Source: JBBRQP01 sp038226175 (GTDB taxonomy: Bacteria > Cyanobacteriota > Cyanobacteriia > Gloeobacterales > Anthocerotibacteraceae). Taken from it: a stretch of DNA of 40,262 bases. Where the stretch lies: contig JBBRQP010000019.1 of the NCBI GenBank assembly GCA_038226175.1, positions 1 through 40,262 on the forward strand. The letters run 5' to 3'. A program made the position numbers and the translations under genes. Below are positions 14,284 to 22,589 of this stretch, one piece after another; the stretch's first letter is position 1; each line of letters opens with the position of its first letter. The notes under the pieces were generated by a model, which was not told the DNA's origin, did no database searches, and saw nothing but the letters and a program-made list of their open reading frames with translations.

Positions 14284-17145
14284 AATTAACTCCTTGGTAA
14301 TGGGATCAACATGGACATGGGGGTCAAAACAGGGGTAAAGGGATGTGAGGTAAAGTTGAATGCGTTTGATGCCGGGAACATCATTTTTTCGTGCCCATTG
14401 GTTGAGTAGACTAAAAACCGCCAACGGGGTTGTATCTAATTGTGTGGCAATTGTTGCTAACCTTCCCCAGTTGGGGTCGTAACCACTCTTACCTTGACGC
14501 GCATACACATCCAGGTGAATGTAGAAGGCTGCTGTAAGGGCATTGAGCAGTGCAGCACGAAGGGTCAGGTCTTCTGCAAACCAAGGCTGCAAAATCTGAT
14601 TTAACCGAAATCGTTCCTTACCCACCAATGTCCGAATCGCCGGGGGCGCACCATCGAGAAATACCGTTTCTTCAAATTCGGCTCCATTGGTAAAAGGTGG
14701 AATAGGTGATTCAGAAACCACGGTTTTCACATCTAAGATCATCGGAAAAGCAAAGGCTAACCAACTGGGCATAACCCAAGACGAAGTATCTGACGGCTTA
14801 TCGTCCTTTTTACTTTTTTTATAGTCTGGAGGTAAAGCCATGAAGTAAAAAGTCAATGGTTTATCGTTGGGATAGGATAGCTTAAAGGCAGAATCTCGGC
14901 GATAGTTGGGGTCAGTATGAAGTAATTCACGCCGTTGTGCCAGATTTTCATCAATGAGAAAAGCTCCTACCTTTTGATAGTTAGCTTGACTAAAATCAGC
15001 CTGTAGATTCTCTGGGATAAAATGTTTTTTTAGACTGGTATCAAAGCGTGTCTGAGCAACATTGGCATAGGCTAATTGTAAAAAGCTATTGGTTTCTGGG
15101 GTGCAGTAGTAGGTAGGGTAAAAGTAGAGATAGCGATATTTACTATCCTCAAAGGATTTACCTACAGCTTTGGTTTGGTTCATCAAAATTTGTCTTAGCA
15201 TCATTTCCAGACCCGCAATGCTAGAGATATTACGTTTGGCATTAGACCCACCTAGCATTTGTTTATTGGTATAGACCTGTGGGGCAAATAGTACCGCTGA
15301 TTCCATTTGTTCTGTAACTGTATAAGCCGAGTGAGAAATAGAACAGACCAACTGCCTACCCCGACCGGATTTTTTGGCAAATATATAGTTAGATATTTCC
15401 TGTAAAAAGGGTTGACTAGGAGCTACAGTGCGATGACTTGGCAGCATGATTACCGTCTTTGACCACGCACGTAGATCATCCCAGCCATCGGCTAGGGGAT
15501 ACGCAGTTACAATTGGCTCAATTAAACGAGCGATAAAATTAGCCAGAGCCATACCGATCTCACGAATATCCTCTACGCCTGGATGTGAGGAGAGATATTT
15601 GGCAGCTAAGAAATACCATTCATAGGGAACACCACCGGTATTGCCCGTGAGGTTATTTTCCTTAAGGCTTTCATTGATACGTTGAATCGCGCGCACCGCT
15701 GGAATATATTCCGTCAACGCCCAATGCTCCATGACCGCTTGAACCACATCTAGGTTAGGAATCTCAGGTAAGTGTTTATCTTTTTTGCGTGCTTCTTGAA
15801 TTTTAAGTACTTTCTCGCCCCAGATTTTGCGAGTGCTGAGATCACCAAACTCTGCAAGTTGGTCAATGCGTAGATCATCTTCAAAGCTAAAATCTAAATT
15901 TCCAGGTAACACCCCCCGCTCTTGAAAGCGAATCAGATTATCACTACGACTTTTGGCAACAGAAGATTTTTGTGGATTGAGAATACGCAAAGTTGCACTT
16001 AGCCCAACCTGCATCAACGCAAGATCACTAAAAAATAAAGTGTAGTAATCAGCATATTTCATGCCTTTACCATCACGTCCAAAGCCTGTTTGTTTACTAG
16101 TCAATTCTTGAGCGCAAAGTTGCTTGATGTTCTCAATGATTCGCTCAGGGACATCGGAAATAACTACAGATGGCGCATTTCTAGTAGCCAAATAAATCAC
16201 CCCCGTGGGTAAATAAAGTAGAGGTTTATAGTATTCATCTTGCGCTGTATTGAGTGCAGTGTGAGCCTCCATCACAGCATTATTTACTACGTTTGTTAAA
16301 ACTCCACGATTTTCGGAGATGGCATGATAGGTAAATACTAACTGTCCATCACTCAGACCGTGAAGGAGTTCCTTAAGACGCTCTTTCTCAACATCCTGAG
16401 GATGTTTAATGATTGAGGAGAGGGAGTCAGCAAGACAAGCTAACTCACAGAGTGTACGAAGCACCCGATCATTACTAATTTTAGGGTTTAAGCCATAGGT
16501 AGAGAAATTCCAATTGGTATCCCAACGTCGTTGAGCGTTAGCAGCGATACAGAGGAGATCATCTAAGTATTGGTAATACTCTGTCGGATCACTGGGATTA
16601 ATCAAGTAATCAATTCCCAATTCTTTTATTTTGGTATCAAGAATTAGACGCTGCTCTGCTAAGGGAAGTTTACGGGCTTGATCGGGAACGCCGGGAAATT
16701 TCTCAAAATCATGGAGGATAAATCCCGCTACTAATAACCTGCGCTCGCGTTTACGAATGATGCGAGAAACCGTAGTATCCATTTTTTCTAATTGTTGTTC
16801 AATCAAATTAGCTGGGAAAAGTCCATTCAAAATATGGGTATTCAAGCTCTGGTCAGCCGCGTTATCCCGTCGTACTTTTTTCCCTTGGCGGTCTAAGTTC
16901 TCAAAAAATTCTCCTCCCTTCGCCGTTACTCCAATTCCCATACTCAGGAGATGGGGCAACACATACTGCGCAAAATCTGCCATCACTTCATCGCCAGGAT
17001 TCTCCTTGGCAATGGCTGTCCGCAATAACTTCAGCGTCAGCAGTTCTTTAGGAGTTTCCTCTGCCACACGGTTAGAAACCTCATCGAGGTCATAGTCTTC
17101 GCTATCTAATAAATCATCGAGGTTCATTTGCTGTTCTTCATTCAT
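13756..17145 (-). CDS. cas10d: Cas10d (Csc3), large subunit with HD nuclease
   Basis: 1129 residues. The N-terminal HD domain shows LNTHILNGLFP (His104) and FILHDFEKFPG (His145-Asp146). In subtype I-D the DNA-cutting HD sits on Cas10d and not on Cas3. A Cas10-like palm region follows and a helical C-terminus forms the small-subunit domain (see cas11d). The C-terminal tail is acidic (NNDEDDENVESETN). AGGAG lies 7 nt before the ATG. A second in-frame Met occurs at residue 7. It is preceded by a 384-bp gap after cas3 that holds a hairpin and a small ORF, so its expression may be set separately from cas3. Confidence 0.95.
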   Translation of the reverse strand: MNEEQQMNLDDLLDSEDYDLDEVSNRVAEETPKELLTLKLLRTAIAKENPGDEVMADFAQYVLPHLLSMGIGVTAKGGEFFENLDRQGKKVRRDNAADQSLNTHILNGLFPANLIEQQLEKMDTTVSRIIRKRERRLLVAGFILHDFEKFPGVPDQARKLPLAEQRLILDTKIKELGIDYLINPSDPTEYYQYLDDLLCIAANAQRRWDTNWNFSTYGLNPKISNDRVLRTLCELACLADSLSSIIKHPQDVEKERLKELLHGLSDGQLVFTYHAISENRGVLTNVVNNAVMEAHTALNTAQDEYYKPLLYLPTGVIYLATRNAPSVVISDVPERIIENIKQLCAQELTSKQTGFGRDGKGMKYADYYTLFFSDLALMQVGLSATLRILNPQKSSVAKSRSDNLIRFQERGVLPGNLDFSFEDDLRIDQLAEFGDLSTRKIWGEKVLKIQEARKKDKHLPEIPNLDVVQAVMEHWALTEYIPAVRAIQRINESLKENNLTGNTGGVPYEWYFLAAKYLSSHPGVEDIREIGMALANFIARLIEPIVTAYPLADGWDDLRAWSKTVIMLPSHRTVAPSQPFLQEISNYIFAKKSGRGRQLVCSISHSAYTVTEQMESAVLFAPQVYTNKQMLGGSNAKRNISSIAGLEMMLRQILMNQTKAVGKSFEDSKYRYLYFYPTYYCTPETNSFLQLAYANVAQTRFDTSLKKHFIPENLQADFSQANYQKVGAFLIDENLAQRRELLHTDPNYRRDSAFKLSYPNDKPLTFYFMALPPDYKKSKKDDKPSDTSSWVMPSWLAFAFPMILDVKTVVSESPIPPFTNGAEFEETVFLDGAPPAIRTLVGKERFRLNQILQPWFAEDLTLRAALLNALTAAFYIHLDVYARQGKSGYDPNWGRLATIATQLDTTPLAVFSLLNQWARKNDVPGIKRIQLYLTSLYPCFDPHVHVDPITKELIVSETSPLHPARTLTTLYRKFYRANKRYNPKANAVLKPIDEAADIILKIDPYGQGIALVDTVAARVFKLMERIHNGTAEGRVPMVQFEKDGKIKWKPVLTREEERAAIGEFARYFVEDVFEKIFAGDRARLAGRQLGYLRDTCEYLYRLDQDAENQASKDISNNDEDDENVESETN

Positions 17146-17260
17146 TGGATAGCTCCTGTTGTAATGGTGCTTGAGGGAGAAAGAATCCCCAGTAGAATAC
17201 GTACCACCTGTTCAATCTCCCCTAAACCCTGCATCCATGCCTCTCCATTTCTAAGGTAGG

Positions 17261-17297
17261 AAGGGAGTGTGCTATTTCCGAAATAGCACACTCCCTT
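17261..17297. terminator. Perfect 18-bp inverted repeat between the small ORF and cas10d
   Basis: AAGGGAGTGTGCTATTTC, one C, then its exact reverse complement. On the minus strand it starts 8 nt after the stop of the 38-codon ORF and ends 115 bp before the cas10d start. The stem is strong enough to act as a terminator or attenuator, but the following sequence (CCTACC) lacks a run of U, so it could instead be an RNA-processing or stability element that sets the ratio of cas3 to Cascade mRNA, or a protein-binding site. Confidence 0.6.
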
Positions 17298-17305
17298 TGA
17301 ATCAG

Positions 17306-17422
17306 CTACTCTAACCGAGTTGATAAGCTCTCTTCAATGTTCACCGTCTCGCCCTCAGCAGTGACCTGCTTGTCCGAGTAAAGATGAACATCAAAGAGGG
17401 ACAGCTGAACATATGTTTCCAT
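17306..17422 (-). CDS. Possible small gene between cas3 and cas10d (38 aa)
   Basis: ATG 17422 has GGAG 8 nt upstream (AAAAGGAGACAACAT-ATG) and opens a 38-codon frame. It reads METYVQLSLFDVHLYSDK and then QVTAEGETVNIEESLSTRLE, a compact acidic peptide with an amphipathic middle. A stop is followed directly by the strong hairpin. I know no such gene in type I-D loci. Alternatives are a leader peptide or chance. The ribosome binding site, placement inside the cas operon and hairpin directly after it are the support. Confidence 0.45.
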   Translation of the reverse strand: METYVQLSLFDVHLYSDKQVTAEGETVNIEESLSTRLE

Positions 17423-17529
17423 ATGTTGTCTCCTTTTGTTGATTGCGTAGCACCACACTGCAAGAGAGGTTCAGTAGCGTCATCGGAATTGAGTTGCGAT
17501 AACGAATCTCTGTCGCTGTTCTTGCTGCC

Positions 17530-19719
17530 TCAGGCCCTCCCACCCTTTTGCTTAACATATCCATGATCCCCCTCCGTTTTGCTTGAGGCGAGGGTATCGA
17601 GGAGCAGGGCGGACTGCCCAAAGGCAATGCTGTAGGGGCTGCTACCGTGGGGGTTATCCGTCAGCGGATAAAGCTGGAAGTGCATCGGTAATTGGAGTTG
17701 GGCGCGGACTTCGGCTGCGGGGCGTAAGACCGGGTAGCATACGAAAAACTTCTTTTGCAGTTGCTCATTGAGGTTAGTGATCCAAGGATTACCGGGTTGC
17801 CAAACGTTGAATCCCTTGAGCACTTGTACTTTCCAGGTTTGGGCTGCACTAACGATGTCCCCAGAGTAAATAAACTTCCAATCTAACCGTTCTTCTCGAT
17901 AACCACGCAGTTTCATAAAGGCTAGGGCTTCACGGAAACGACCTTTGGGGATGGGTTGACCTGTTTTCTCTACGCTACCTTCAATCAAGCGCAGAAACTC
18001 TGCTTTAGTCATCGCTTCTGTTTCCAAGTTACTGAGAATACCCGGTAATTCGTAGGACTTAAATCGTTCGGCTAGAGTGGATTCGGTCAAATCGTAAAGT
18101 CCACAGGAGAGCGGACTTGTCCCGCGAAAACTAATCGCATCCTCAGCAATCGGATTACCTTTAGCATTTTCGCCATAAAGAGCTTTCCATTGCCCTTGCC
18201 ATTCTTTGCGCCGCATAAATATAGCATTTAAGTTAGTCTTAAAAGCTGCCTCCGCTGACGCTTTGAAGGCTTCGCGACTCCCGGCATAGGTTTCGCGCAC
18301 GGTTTTATTATTGAGTTGCTGATAGAGATATAGCGATTGCACGCCACCCCACCGTTGATAGTATTGTTCAAACTCATTCACCCGACGATATGTAGCGCGT
18401 ACTTGCTCATGGAAAAAAGGACGCTCATAGGTTCCTTCTTCAATCAGAGGGGCCTCTGAACCGAGGAATAAACGTTCCGCAAAAAAGTTAGGTACCAGAG
18501 CATAGGCTGTGAAGTAAGTAAACGCTATCCACTGTCCATCACGGGTATAGCCATCATGACGACCTAAACGCCCCAAACGCTGAATAAAACTACCCGCATC
18601 CGCTGATTCAAATAACAGCAAATTAATCTTAAAATCTACCCCGACATCAATGGTACTGGTGCCTAAAACCAAGTCAGCTTGGAGTGACTTTTCTTTAACT
18701 GATTTACTAGAAAGTCCGGTGTTCTCACTAACTACCAATCCTTTAACTTGAAAAAGCTCTCGAAAATAGGGCAAAAGCCGTTTTACCGCCGCAATCGAAT
18801 TGAGAATAATCGCCCCTTTAGTACCAGGTTGCTGCATAAAATGCTCCAAAATCATCTCCCCCTGCGCCCGTAACCACTCTTCTAACGCCTTAGCCTGAAG
18901 GGGCAGCGACACAAACTTCAAATCAATCCCACGCACTACTTGCCGCCAATGCTGGTCAGCTAAGGTTTGCCGCTCTAGCTCCGTTGTTGGGAACTGGTAC
19001 TTATTCTCAGCCTGAGGATTGATCACTTTAGTACGAAAACCTGATTTCTCCAATAAATCAATTAAGGGCTGGTCAGGGGTAGCTGAGAGAAACAAAAATT
19101 TCTTCGGCTGATTGGTATGGCGAATGAGGAGCATCGTATTGATCACACTAGCGATTTGAGGTGCGTCAAATATATGAAATTCATCAAACACAAATAAATT
19201 AAAATCCTTATCCATCCTCCCCCAGAGCAAATCAGGACTATCCCCTTTGCGTAAATACGCTCCCTGATGGAGATAGTGAAATATATCTGGGTTAGTCAAT
19301 AAAATCTCCCGTTGTTGCGAGAGGGTATTGAGGGCAGCGGCCTTACGTAAATCTTCGTTCTCCGCATAAATCTCTAACTCCGGCCCACTCAAACGACTGA
19401 CACGTGGTTTTCCCTGCGGCTTAAACGTAGCTATATACTGCTGCATCTGCCCTTCCTGGTCACGGGCTAATTCATTGGTTGGATACATCGCCAACACACT
19501 ATAATATCTCTCACCAAAAAAGGTTTCGAGGACAATGGTTAAAGATTTTCCATCTCCGGTCATGGCGGTATTGATGACCACATCTACGGTCGGATCACGC
19601 AGGGCTTCTAGAGTAGCAGCCTGATGCCAAGCTGGATGACTCCATCCAGTAGGTAAAGTTACACCCTGCGGCAAATTGGCAGCGGGACAAGAGTAGACAG
19701 GAAGTAAATGTATGTGCAT
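17530..19719 (-). CDS. cas3: Cas3 helicase, type I-D (no HD domain)
   Basis: 729 residues. SF2 helicase: Walker A TAMTGDGKS (51-59), VFDEFHIFD (DEFH at 179-182), LSATPD (about 212-216), and the C-terminal helicase domain with STIDVGVDFKINLL and FIQRLGRLGRHDG (motif VI). No HD nuclease motif is present, as expected for I-D, where the nuclease is on Cas10d. The protein is recruited to Cascade-bound DNA and unwinds it. It is the first gene of the minus-strand operon. There is no clear Shine-Dalgarno before its ATG, and the region in front is occupied by the TacAT relic. Confidence 0.93.
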   Translation of the reverse strand: MHIHLLPVYSCPAANLPQGVTLPTGWSHPAWHQAATLEALRDPTVDVVINTAMTGDGKSLTIVLETFFGERYYSVLAMYPTNELARDQEGQMQQYIATFKPQGKPRVSRLSGPELEIYAENEDLRKAAALNTLSQQREILLTNPDIFHYLHQGAYLRKGDSPDLLWGRMDKDFNLFVFDEFHIFDAPQIASVINTMLLIRHTNQPKKFLFLSATPDQPLIDLLEKSGFRTKVINPQAENKYQFPTTELERQTLADQHWRQVVRGIDLKFVSLPLQAKALEEWLRAQGEMILEHFMQQPGTKGAIILNSIAAVKRLLPYFRELFQVKGLVVSENTGLSSKSVKEKSLQADLVLGTSTIDVGVDFKINLLLFESADAGSFIQRLGRLGRHDGYTRDGQWIAFTYFTAYALVPNFFAERLFLGSEAPLIEEGTYERPFFHEQVRATYRRVNEFEQYYQRWGGVQSLYLYQQLNNKTVRETYAGSREAFKASAEAAFKTNLNAIFMRRKEWQGQWKALYGENAKGNPIAEDAISFRGTSPLSCGLYDLTESTLAERFKSYELPGILSNLETEAMTKAEFLRLIEGSVEKTGQPIPKGRFREALAFMKLRGYREERLDWKFIYSGDIVSAAQTWKVQVLKGFNVWQPGNPWITNLNEQLQKKFFVCYPVLRPAAEVRAQLQLPMHFQLYPLTDNPHGSSPYSIAFGQSALLLDTLASSKTEGDHGYVKQKGGRA

Positions 19720-19782
19720 AAAGCTGCTGTCCGAGATTCCCTTAGTCTAAAGGTTTTTATCAAAGAATAACTGACCAAATAG

Positions 19783-19891
19783 TTAAGTTGAGAGAAAAGC
19801 TTTAATGGGCAAGTATAGACGCTCGTTGATGAGCAGCCTAAAACCAAAATTTGATAACAAAGATGCCGCTGCCTCATTATTTGCTGAGGAG
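19783..19891 (-). pseudogene. Remnant of a TacT-like GNAT toxin (C-terminal end)
   Basis: The minus-strand frame reads EAAASLLSNFGFRLLINE and RLYLPIKAFLST before a stop at 19783-19785. This is the form of the last 30-odd residues of DUF1778-partnered GNAT toxins (..AAxFYxxFGFxxL..LYLPxK). The rest of the toxin, including the acetyl-CoA loop, is missing, so the gene has been deleted down to its tail. It lies between cas3 and the antitoxin remnant. Confidence 0.45.
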
Positions 19892-20128
19892 CTAGCTCTT
19901 CCAAACGTGCAGACCTGCGTGGGCAGCCAAAGCCTTTTGCAACGCATCGTTGGGCGAGGGCGGGTCTGCCAAGACCATTAAAAAGTTTTCCCATGGAGGA
20001 GTATCAAGAATGATTTTTCCACGGTCACAAATCAAGCAAGTGGTAGCTTCTGAGGCCACAAAATTAGATACTGACGTCTGGGATAAAGATGCCGCTCGCT
20101 TATCTTCAGGTTCTAGGAGTGATTCCAT
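19892..20128 (-). pseudogene. DUF1778 (TacA-like) antitoxin, N-terminally worn
   Basis: 78 residues from ATG 20128. RAASLSQTSVSNFVASEAT corresponds to the end of the ribbon-helix-helix of TacA antitoxins. IILDTPPWENFLMVLADPPS, followed by PNDALQKALAAH, is their toxin-neutralising tail (W..FL..L..PP.PN). The normal N-terminal strand (for example RIxLRLS) is missing, so DNA binding is doubtful. Together with the toxin tail downstream it is a decayed TacAT module. I keep it as a pseudogene, but the antitoxin part could still be made. Confidence 0.55.
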
Positions 20129-20150
20129 AAGAGTTGAGTGCTTATGATGC

Positions 20151-20190
20151 AAGGATATCCTTTGCAATAAACTTCGCAATTTGCTAAGAT
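20151..20190 (+). promoter_or_regulatory. higBA promoter with overlapping palindrome
   Basis: TTGCAA (20162-20167), a 17-bp spacer and TAAGAT (20185-20190) make a plausible sigma-70-type promoter ahead of higB. The palindrome AAGGATATCCTT (20151-20162) abuts the -35 element and would suit an antitoxin operator. Confidence 0.4.
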
Positions 20191-20251
20191 GAAGACCCTT
20201 GGAGCCTGTGGAGATAAAAAATGACGTTTACAAAATGTGTGAGGAAGCTAC

Positions 20252-20554
20252 ATGCGCGTTATCAGTCACTCCCGCTTGAAAGCTTTTTGGGAAACCCATC
20301 CCACAGCCCAAAGTAGTCTACGCACTTGGTACAAGATTATTACCTCTACTGGGTTTAATAACTTTGTTGCACTACGAAAAACTTTTCCTTCAGCAGATCA
20401 AGTGAGAAATTTAACTGTGTTTAATATTGGTGGCAACAATTTTCGACTCATTGTTTTGATAGACTATGAGTTCCAAAAAATATTTATCCGCTATGTTACA
20501 ACCCATGCTGAATACAATACGGAGCAATGGAAAAATGATGATTGGTTTACTTGA
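20252..20554 (+). CDS. higB: HigB-family toxin (mRNA interferase)
   Basis: 100 residues. WETHPTAQSSLRTWYKIIT, then FNIGGNNFRLIVLIDYEFQK and IRYVTTHAEYN, are the conserved blocks of the HigB/RelE-like family, ribosome-dependent mRNA endonucleases. GAGGAAG lies before the ATG. The antitoxin start overlaps its 3' end, the reversed toxin-first order typical of higBA. It sits between the cas interference operon and the adaptation genes, so loss of the middle of the CRISPR-Cas locus would release the toxin. Confidence 0.88.
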   Translation: MRVISHSRLKAFWETHPTAQSSLRTWYKIITSTGFNNFVALRKTFPSADQVRNLTVFNIGGNNFRLIVLIDYEFQKIFIRYVTTHAEYNTEQWKNDDWFT

Positions 20555-20936
20555 GCACCCTTCTTATATCGACCTAGTTTTGGCCTTTCAGCCCCGGCCT
20601 ATTCAGACTCAGGAACAACTGGCAGCCACCCAAAAAGTGATTGACACCTTAATTGATCAAGGTCAACTTACCTCAGACGAGCGTGATTATCTCAATATTC
20701 TCGGTACCTTAGTCCATGAATATGAGGAAAAATCCTGCCCCATGCCTGATATTTGTGGCGTTGAGCTGCTAAAGGTTCTTATCCAAGAACATGGGCTACG
20801 CCAGAAAGACTTAGTGAGCGTCTTCAAAACCGAGTCAATTATTTCAGCGGTGCTTGCTGGAGAAAGAAAGTTAACACTTACTCATATCCAAAAATTAGCT
20901 GTGTTTTTCCATGTTTCTCCCGTCGTATTTATGTAA
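20535..20936 (+). CDS. higA: HigA-family antitoxin
   Basis: 133 residues from ATG 20535 (another ATG follows at 20538), overlapping higB by 20 bp in a different frame. The N-terminal half is helical and acidic (DERDYLNILGTLVHEYEEK), likely the toxin-binding part. The C-terminal half is a Cro/CI-type helix-turn-helix (LRQKDLVSVFKTESIISAVL, AGERKLTLTHIQKLA). It neutralises HigB and probably represses the promoter. The frame is open further upstream inside higB but without a better start. Confidence 0.85.
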   Translation: MMIGLLEHPSYIDLVLAFQPRPIQTQEQLAATQKVIDTLIDQGQLTSDERDYLNILGTLVHEYEEKSCPMPDICGVELLKVLIQEHGLRQKDLVSVFKTESIISAVLAGERKLTLTHIQKLAVFFHVSPVVFM

Positions 20937-20941
20937 AGTCG

Positions 20942-21898
20942 CTATTGCTGTGTGATGACGCTCGGCTCTAAAACTTCGCTCATCTTATACCGTTCGCTCA
21001 TTTGTAGGACTTCTTGCTGCAGCGCTTTGCGGAAGTGAGCGGGTTGGAGGACTTCGCAGCAGGCTCCGTACTTGAGTAACCGTTGTTTGAGGGGAAATAG
21101 GTCCCGGGTGATAACCATCACTCGCATAGCGTCAGGATAGTCCGGGTCAGGGGTAAGCGTCTCCTGGGTGCGGGGGCGATACTTAGTAGCCAGAGGCGGC
21201 CATAGCCGATAAACCACCTCTTTTTTGGCTTCAGTTGACTGCATCCTCGCTTGTACCGAAGCATCTTTGATATTAGTTTGCACATCAGCTATGTATTCCA
21301 AGAGAAAGCGGGTTGCCTTGGGGAGTATCCACTCCGGCATAAATGCCCAGAGGTAAAATCGTCCTTCTTCCTGCTCGATACGAAGTGGTTGAGCAAGGTG
21401 GCTACGGAATTGATTGCGGGTGTAGGTAAAACGAATGATGCCCTTACAGTCGATTACAGCTGCAAGTTTTTTGAGTAATTCCGGGTCTGGAGCAGGGCTA
21501 GGGGGGTAGTCTTGAATCACTTCAATGGCTACTTCTATTAATTCAGCCCGTAGTTTTTCTGGAAGTAAGGCAGATGCCTGGCTGAGTAAATTGGCGACTA
21601 CAGCCTGTTGGTGCGCTACAGCAAGGAGAGCAGTTTGCTGGGCTGGTGCAAGGTGAAGGGTTAGGGGATGTTCTAACAAAATATACTTTCCCTGATAGCG
21701 GCGGCTGGCCTTGGGAATAATACATCCCCACTGCCTAAGACAGCTGATGTCTCGCATGAGTTGAGCGTCAGAGTATTCACGATTTAAGTATTGATCGCTG
21801 TAGCAGAGCATATTAAGGTCTTGGAGACTCTGTGGCTGGCGGAGGAGGGCTTGGAAGATTACCAATACACGGTAGGAAGCAAGATCAATACGAGACAT
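20942..21898 (-). CDS. WYL-domain transcriptional regulator of the cas locus
   Basis: 318 residues from ATG 21898, with GAGG about 9 nt upstream. The N-terminal winged helix (residues about 5-60) ends in a typical DeoR-like recognition region. The central WYL domain includes IRFTYTRNQFRSHLAQPLRI and GRFYLWAF, where the usual W-Y-L is replaced by a close variant. The C-terminal WCX-like part contains FPLKQRLLKYGACCEVLQP. WYL proteins bind nucleotide or nucleic-acid ligands and often control CRISPR-Cas loci, including I-D. It is divergent from cas4-cas1-cas2 with a 97-bp gap, and its 3' end meets that of higA. Confidence 0.85.
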   Translation of the reverse strand: MSRIDLASYRVLVIFQALLRQPQSLQDLNMLCYSDQYLNREYSDAQLMRDISCLRQWGCIIPKASRRYQGKYILLEHPLTLHLAPAQQTALLAVAHQQAVVANLLSQASALLPEKLRAELIEVAIEVIQDYPPSPAPDPELLKKLAAVIDCKGIIRFTYTRNQFRSHLAQPLRIEQEEGRFYLWAFMPEWILPKATRFLLEYIADVQTNIKDASVQARMQSTEAKKEVVYRLWPPLATKYRPRTQETLTPDPDYPDAMRVMVITRDLFPLKQRLLKYGACCEVLQPAHFRKALQQEVLQMSERYKMSEVLEPSVITQQ

Positions 21899-21995
21899 GT
21901 GGCGCACACCTCGAAGCTCAATTTATCATAGCTAACTTTGGATAACTGCACTATCTGGAGAGTTGTAATGGTGTACTTCTGGTTAGGGTAAAGGG
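21899..21995. promoter_or_regulatory. Divergent promoter region, WYL gene / cas4
   Basis: A 97-bp AT-rich gap between two divergent starts must hold both promoters. I see no clear consensus boxes or palindrome. The WYL protein is the obvious regulator because it is the neighbour. Confidence 0.4.
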
Positions 21996-22589
21996 ATGGA
22001 TGACTTGCTAATTCCCATCGCCGCCCTCAACCATTATGACTATTGCCCACACCGGGCTTGGCGCATGTTTTGCTTGGGAGAATTTATGGAAAATACTTAC
22101 ACTTTAGAGGGAACCAGCCTCCATGAGCGGGTTGATGGGGGCGCTTTTTGTAGTGTGGGCGAAGTAGAGCAATATCGCACAGTAGAGTTGATTTCTTATC
22201 ACTATGGTCTGATTGGCAAGTCTGACCTCATTGAACGGACTGGGAATAGTTGGGTACCGGTAGAATACAAGCGCGGAACGAAGGGACGCTGGGGGAATGA
22301 CCGCATTCAAGTTTGTGCCCAAGCACTGTGTTTAGAAGAAATGCTGGGAGTAGGAGTGCAAACTGGTGCAATCTTTTATGCTGCTTCTGGGAGACGAGAG
22401 ACTTTTGTCTTGGATCAAGCCTTGCGTGAGTTGACAATCAAAATTATTCAGCAAGTGCGGGAGTTACTACAACATGGAGTCCAGCCGCTCCCGACGTTGA
22501 TGCCGCGCTGCGAGGGTTGTAGTTTGCAAAGTGCCTGTTTACCGACTTTAGAAGCAAGAGTACGTAAATACCAAGAGGAGGTTCGTTGA
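21996..22589 (+). CDS. cas4: Cas4 adaptation nuclease
   Basis: 197 residues. Four Fe-S cysteines are present: Cys17 (YDYCPHRAW) and Cys172, Cys175, Cys181 (RCEGCSLQSACLP). The RecB-like nuclease core has His43, Asp77 (GKSDLIE) and the E-x-K motif Glu90/Lys92 (VPVEYKRG). Cas4 trims prespacers and selects the PAM for Cas1-Cas2. Its stop overlaps the cas1 ATG (TGATG), so they are coupled. Confidence 0.94.
   Translation: MDDLLIPIAALNHYDYCPHRAWRMFCLGEFMENTYTLEGTSLHERVDGGAFCSVGEVEQYRTVELISYHYGLIGKSDLIERTGNSWVPVEYKRGTKGRWGNDRIQVCAQALCLEEMLGVGVQTGAIFYAASGRRETFVLDQALRELTIKIIQQVRELLQHGVQPLPTLMPRCEGCSLQSACLPTLEARVRKYQEEVR

Noticed and set aside
17391..17564. 57-codon minus-strand frame starting inside the end of cas3 and overlapping the 38-codon ORF
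   Set aside because: Weak start context and overlap with two better supported frames; composition not protein-like. Possible but not called.
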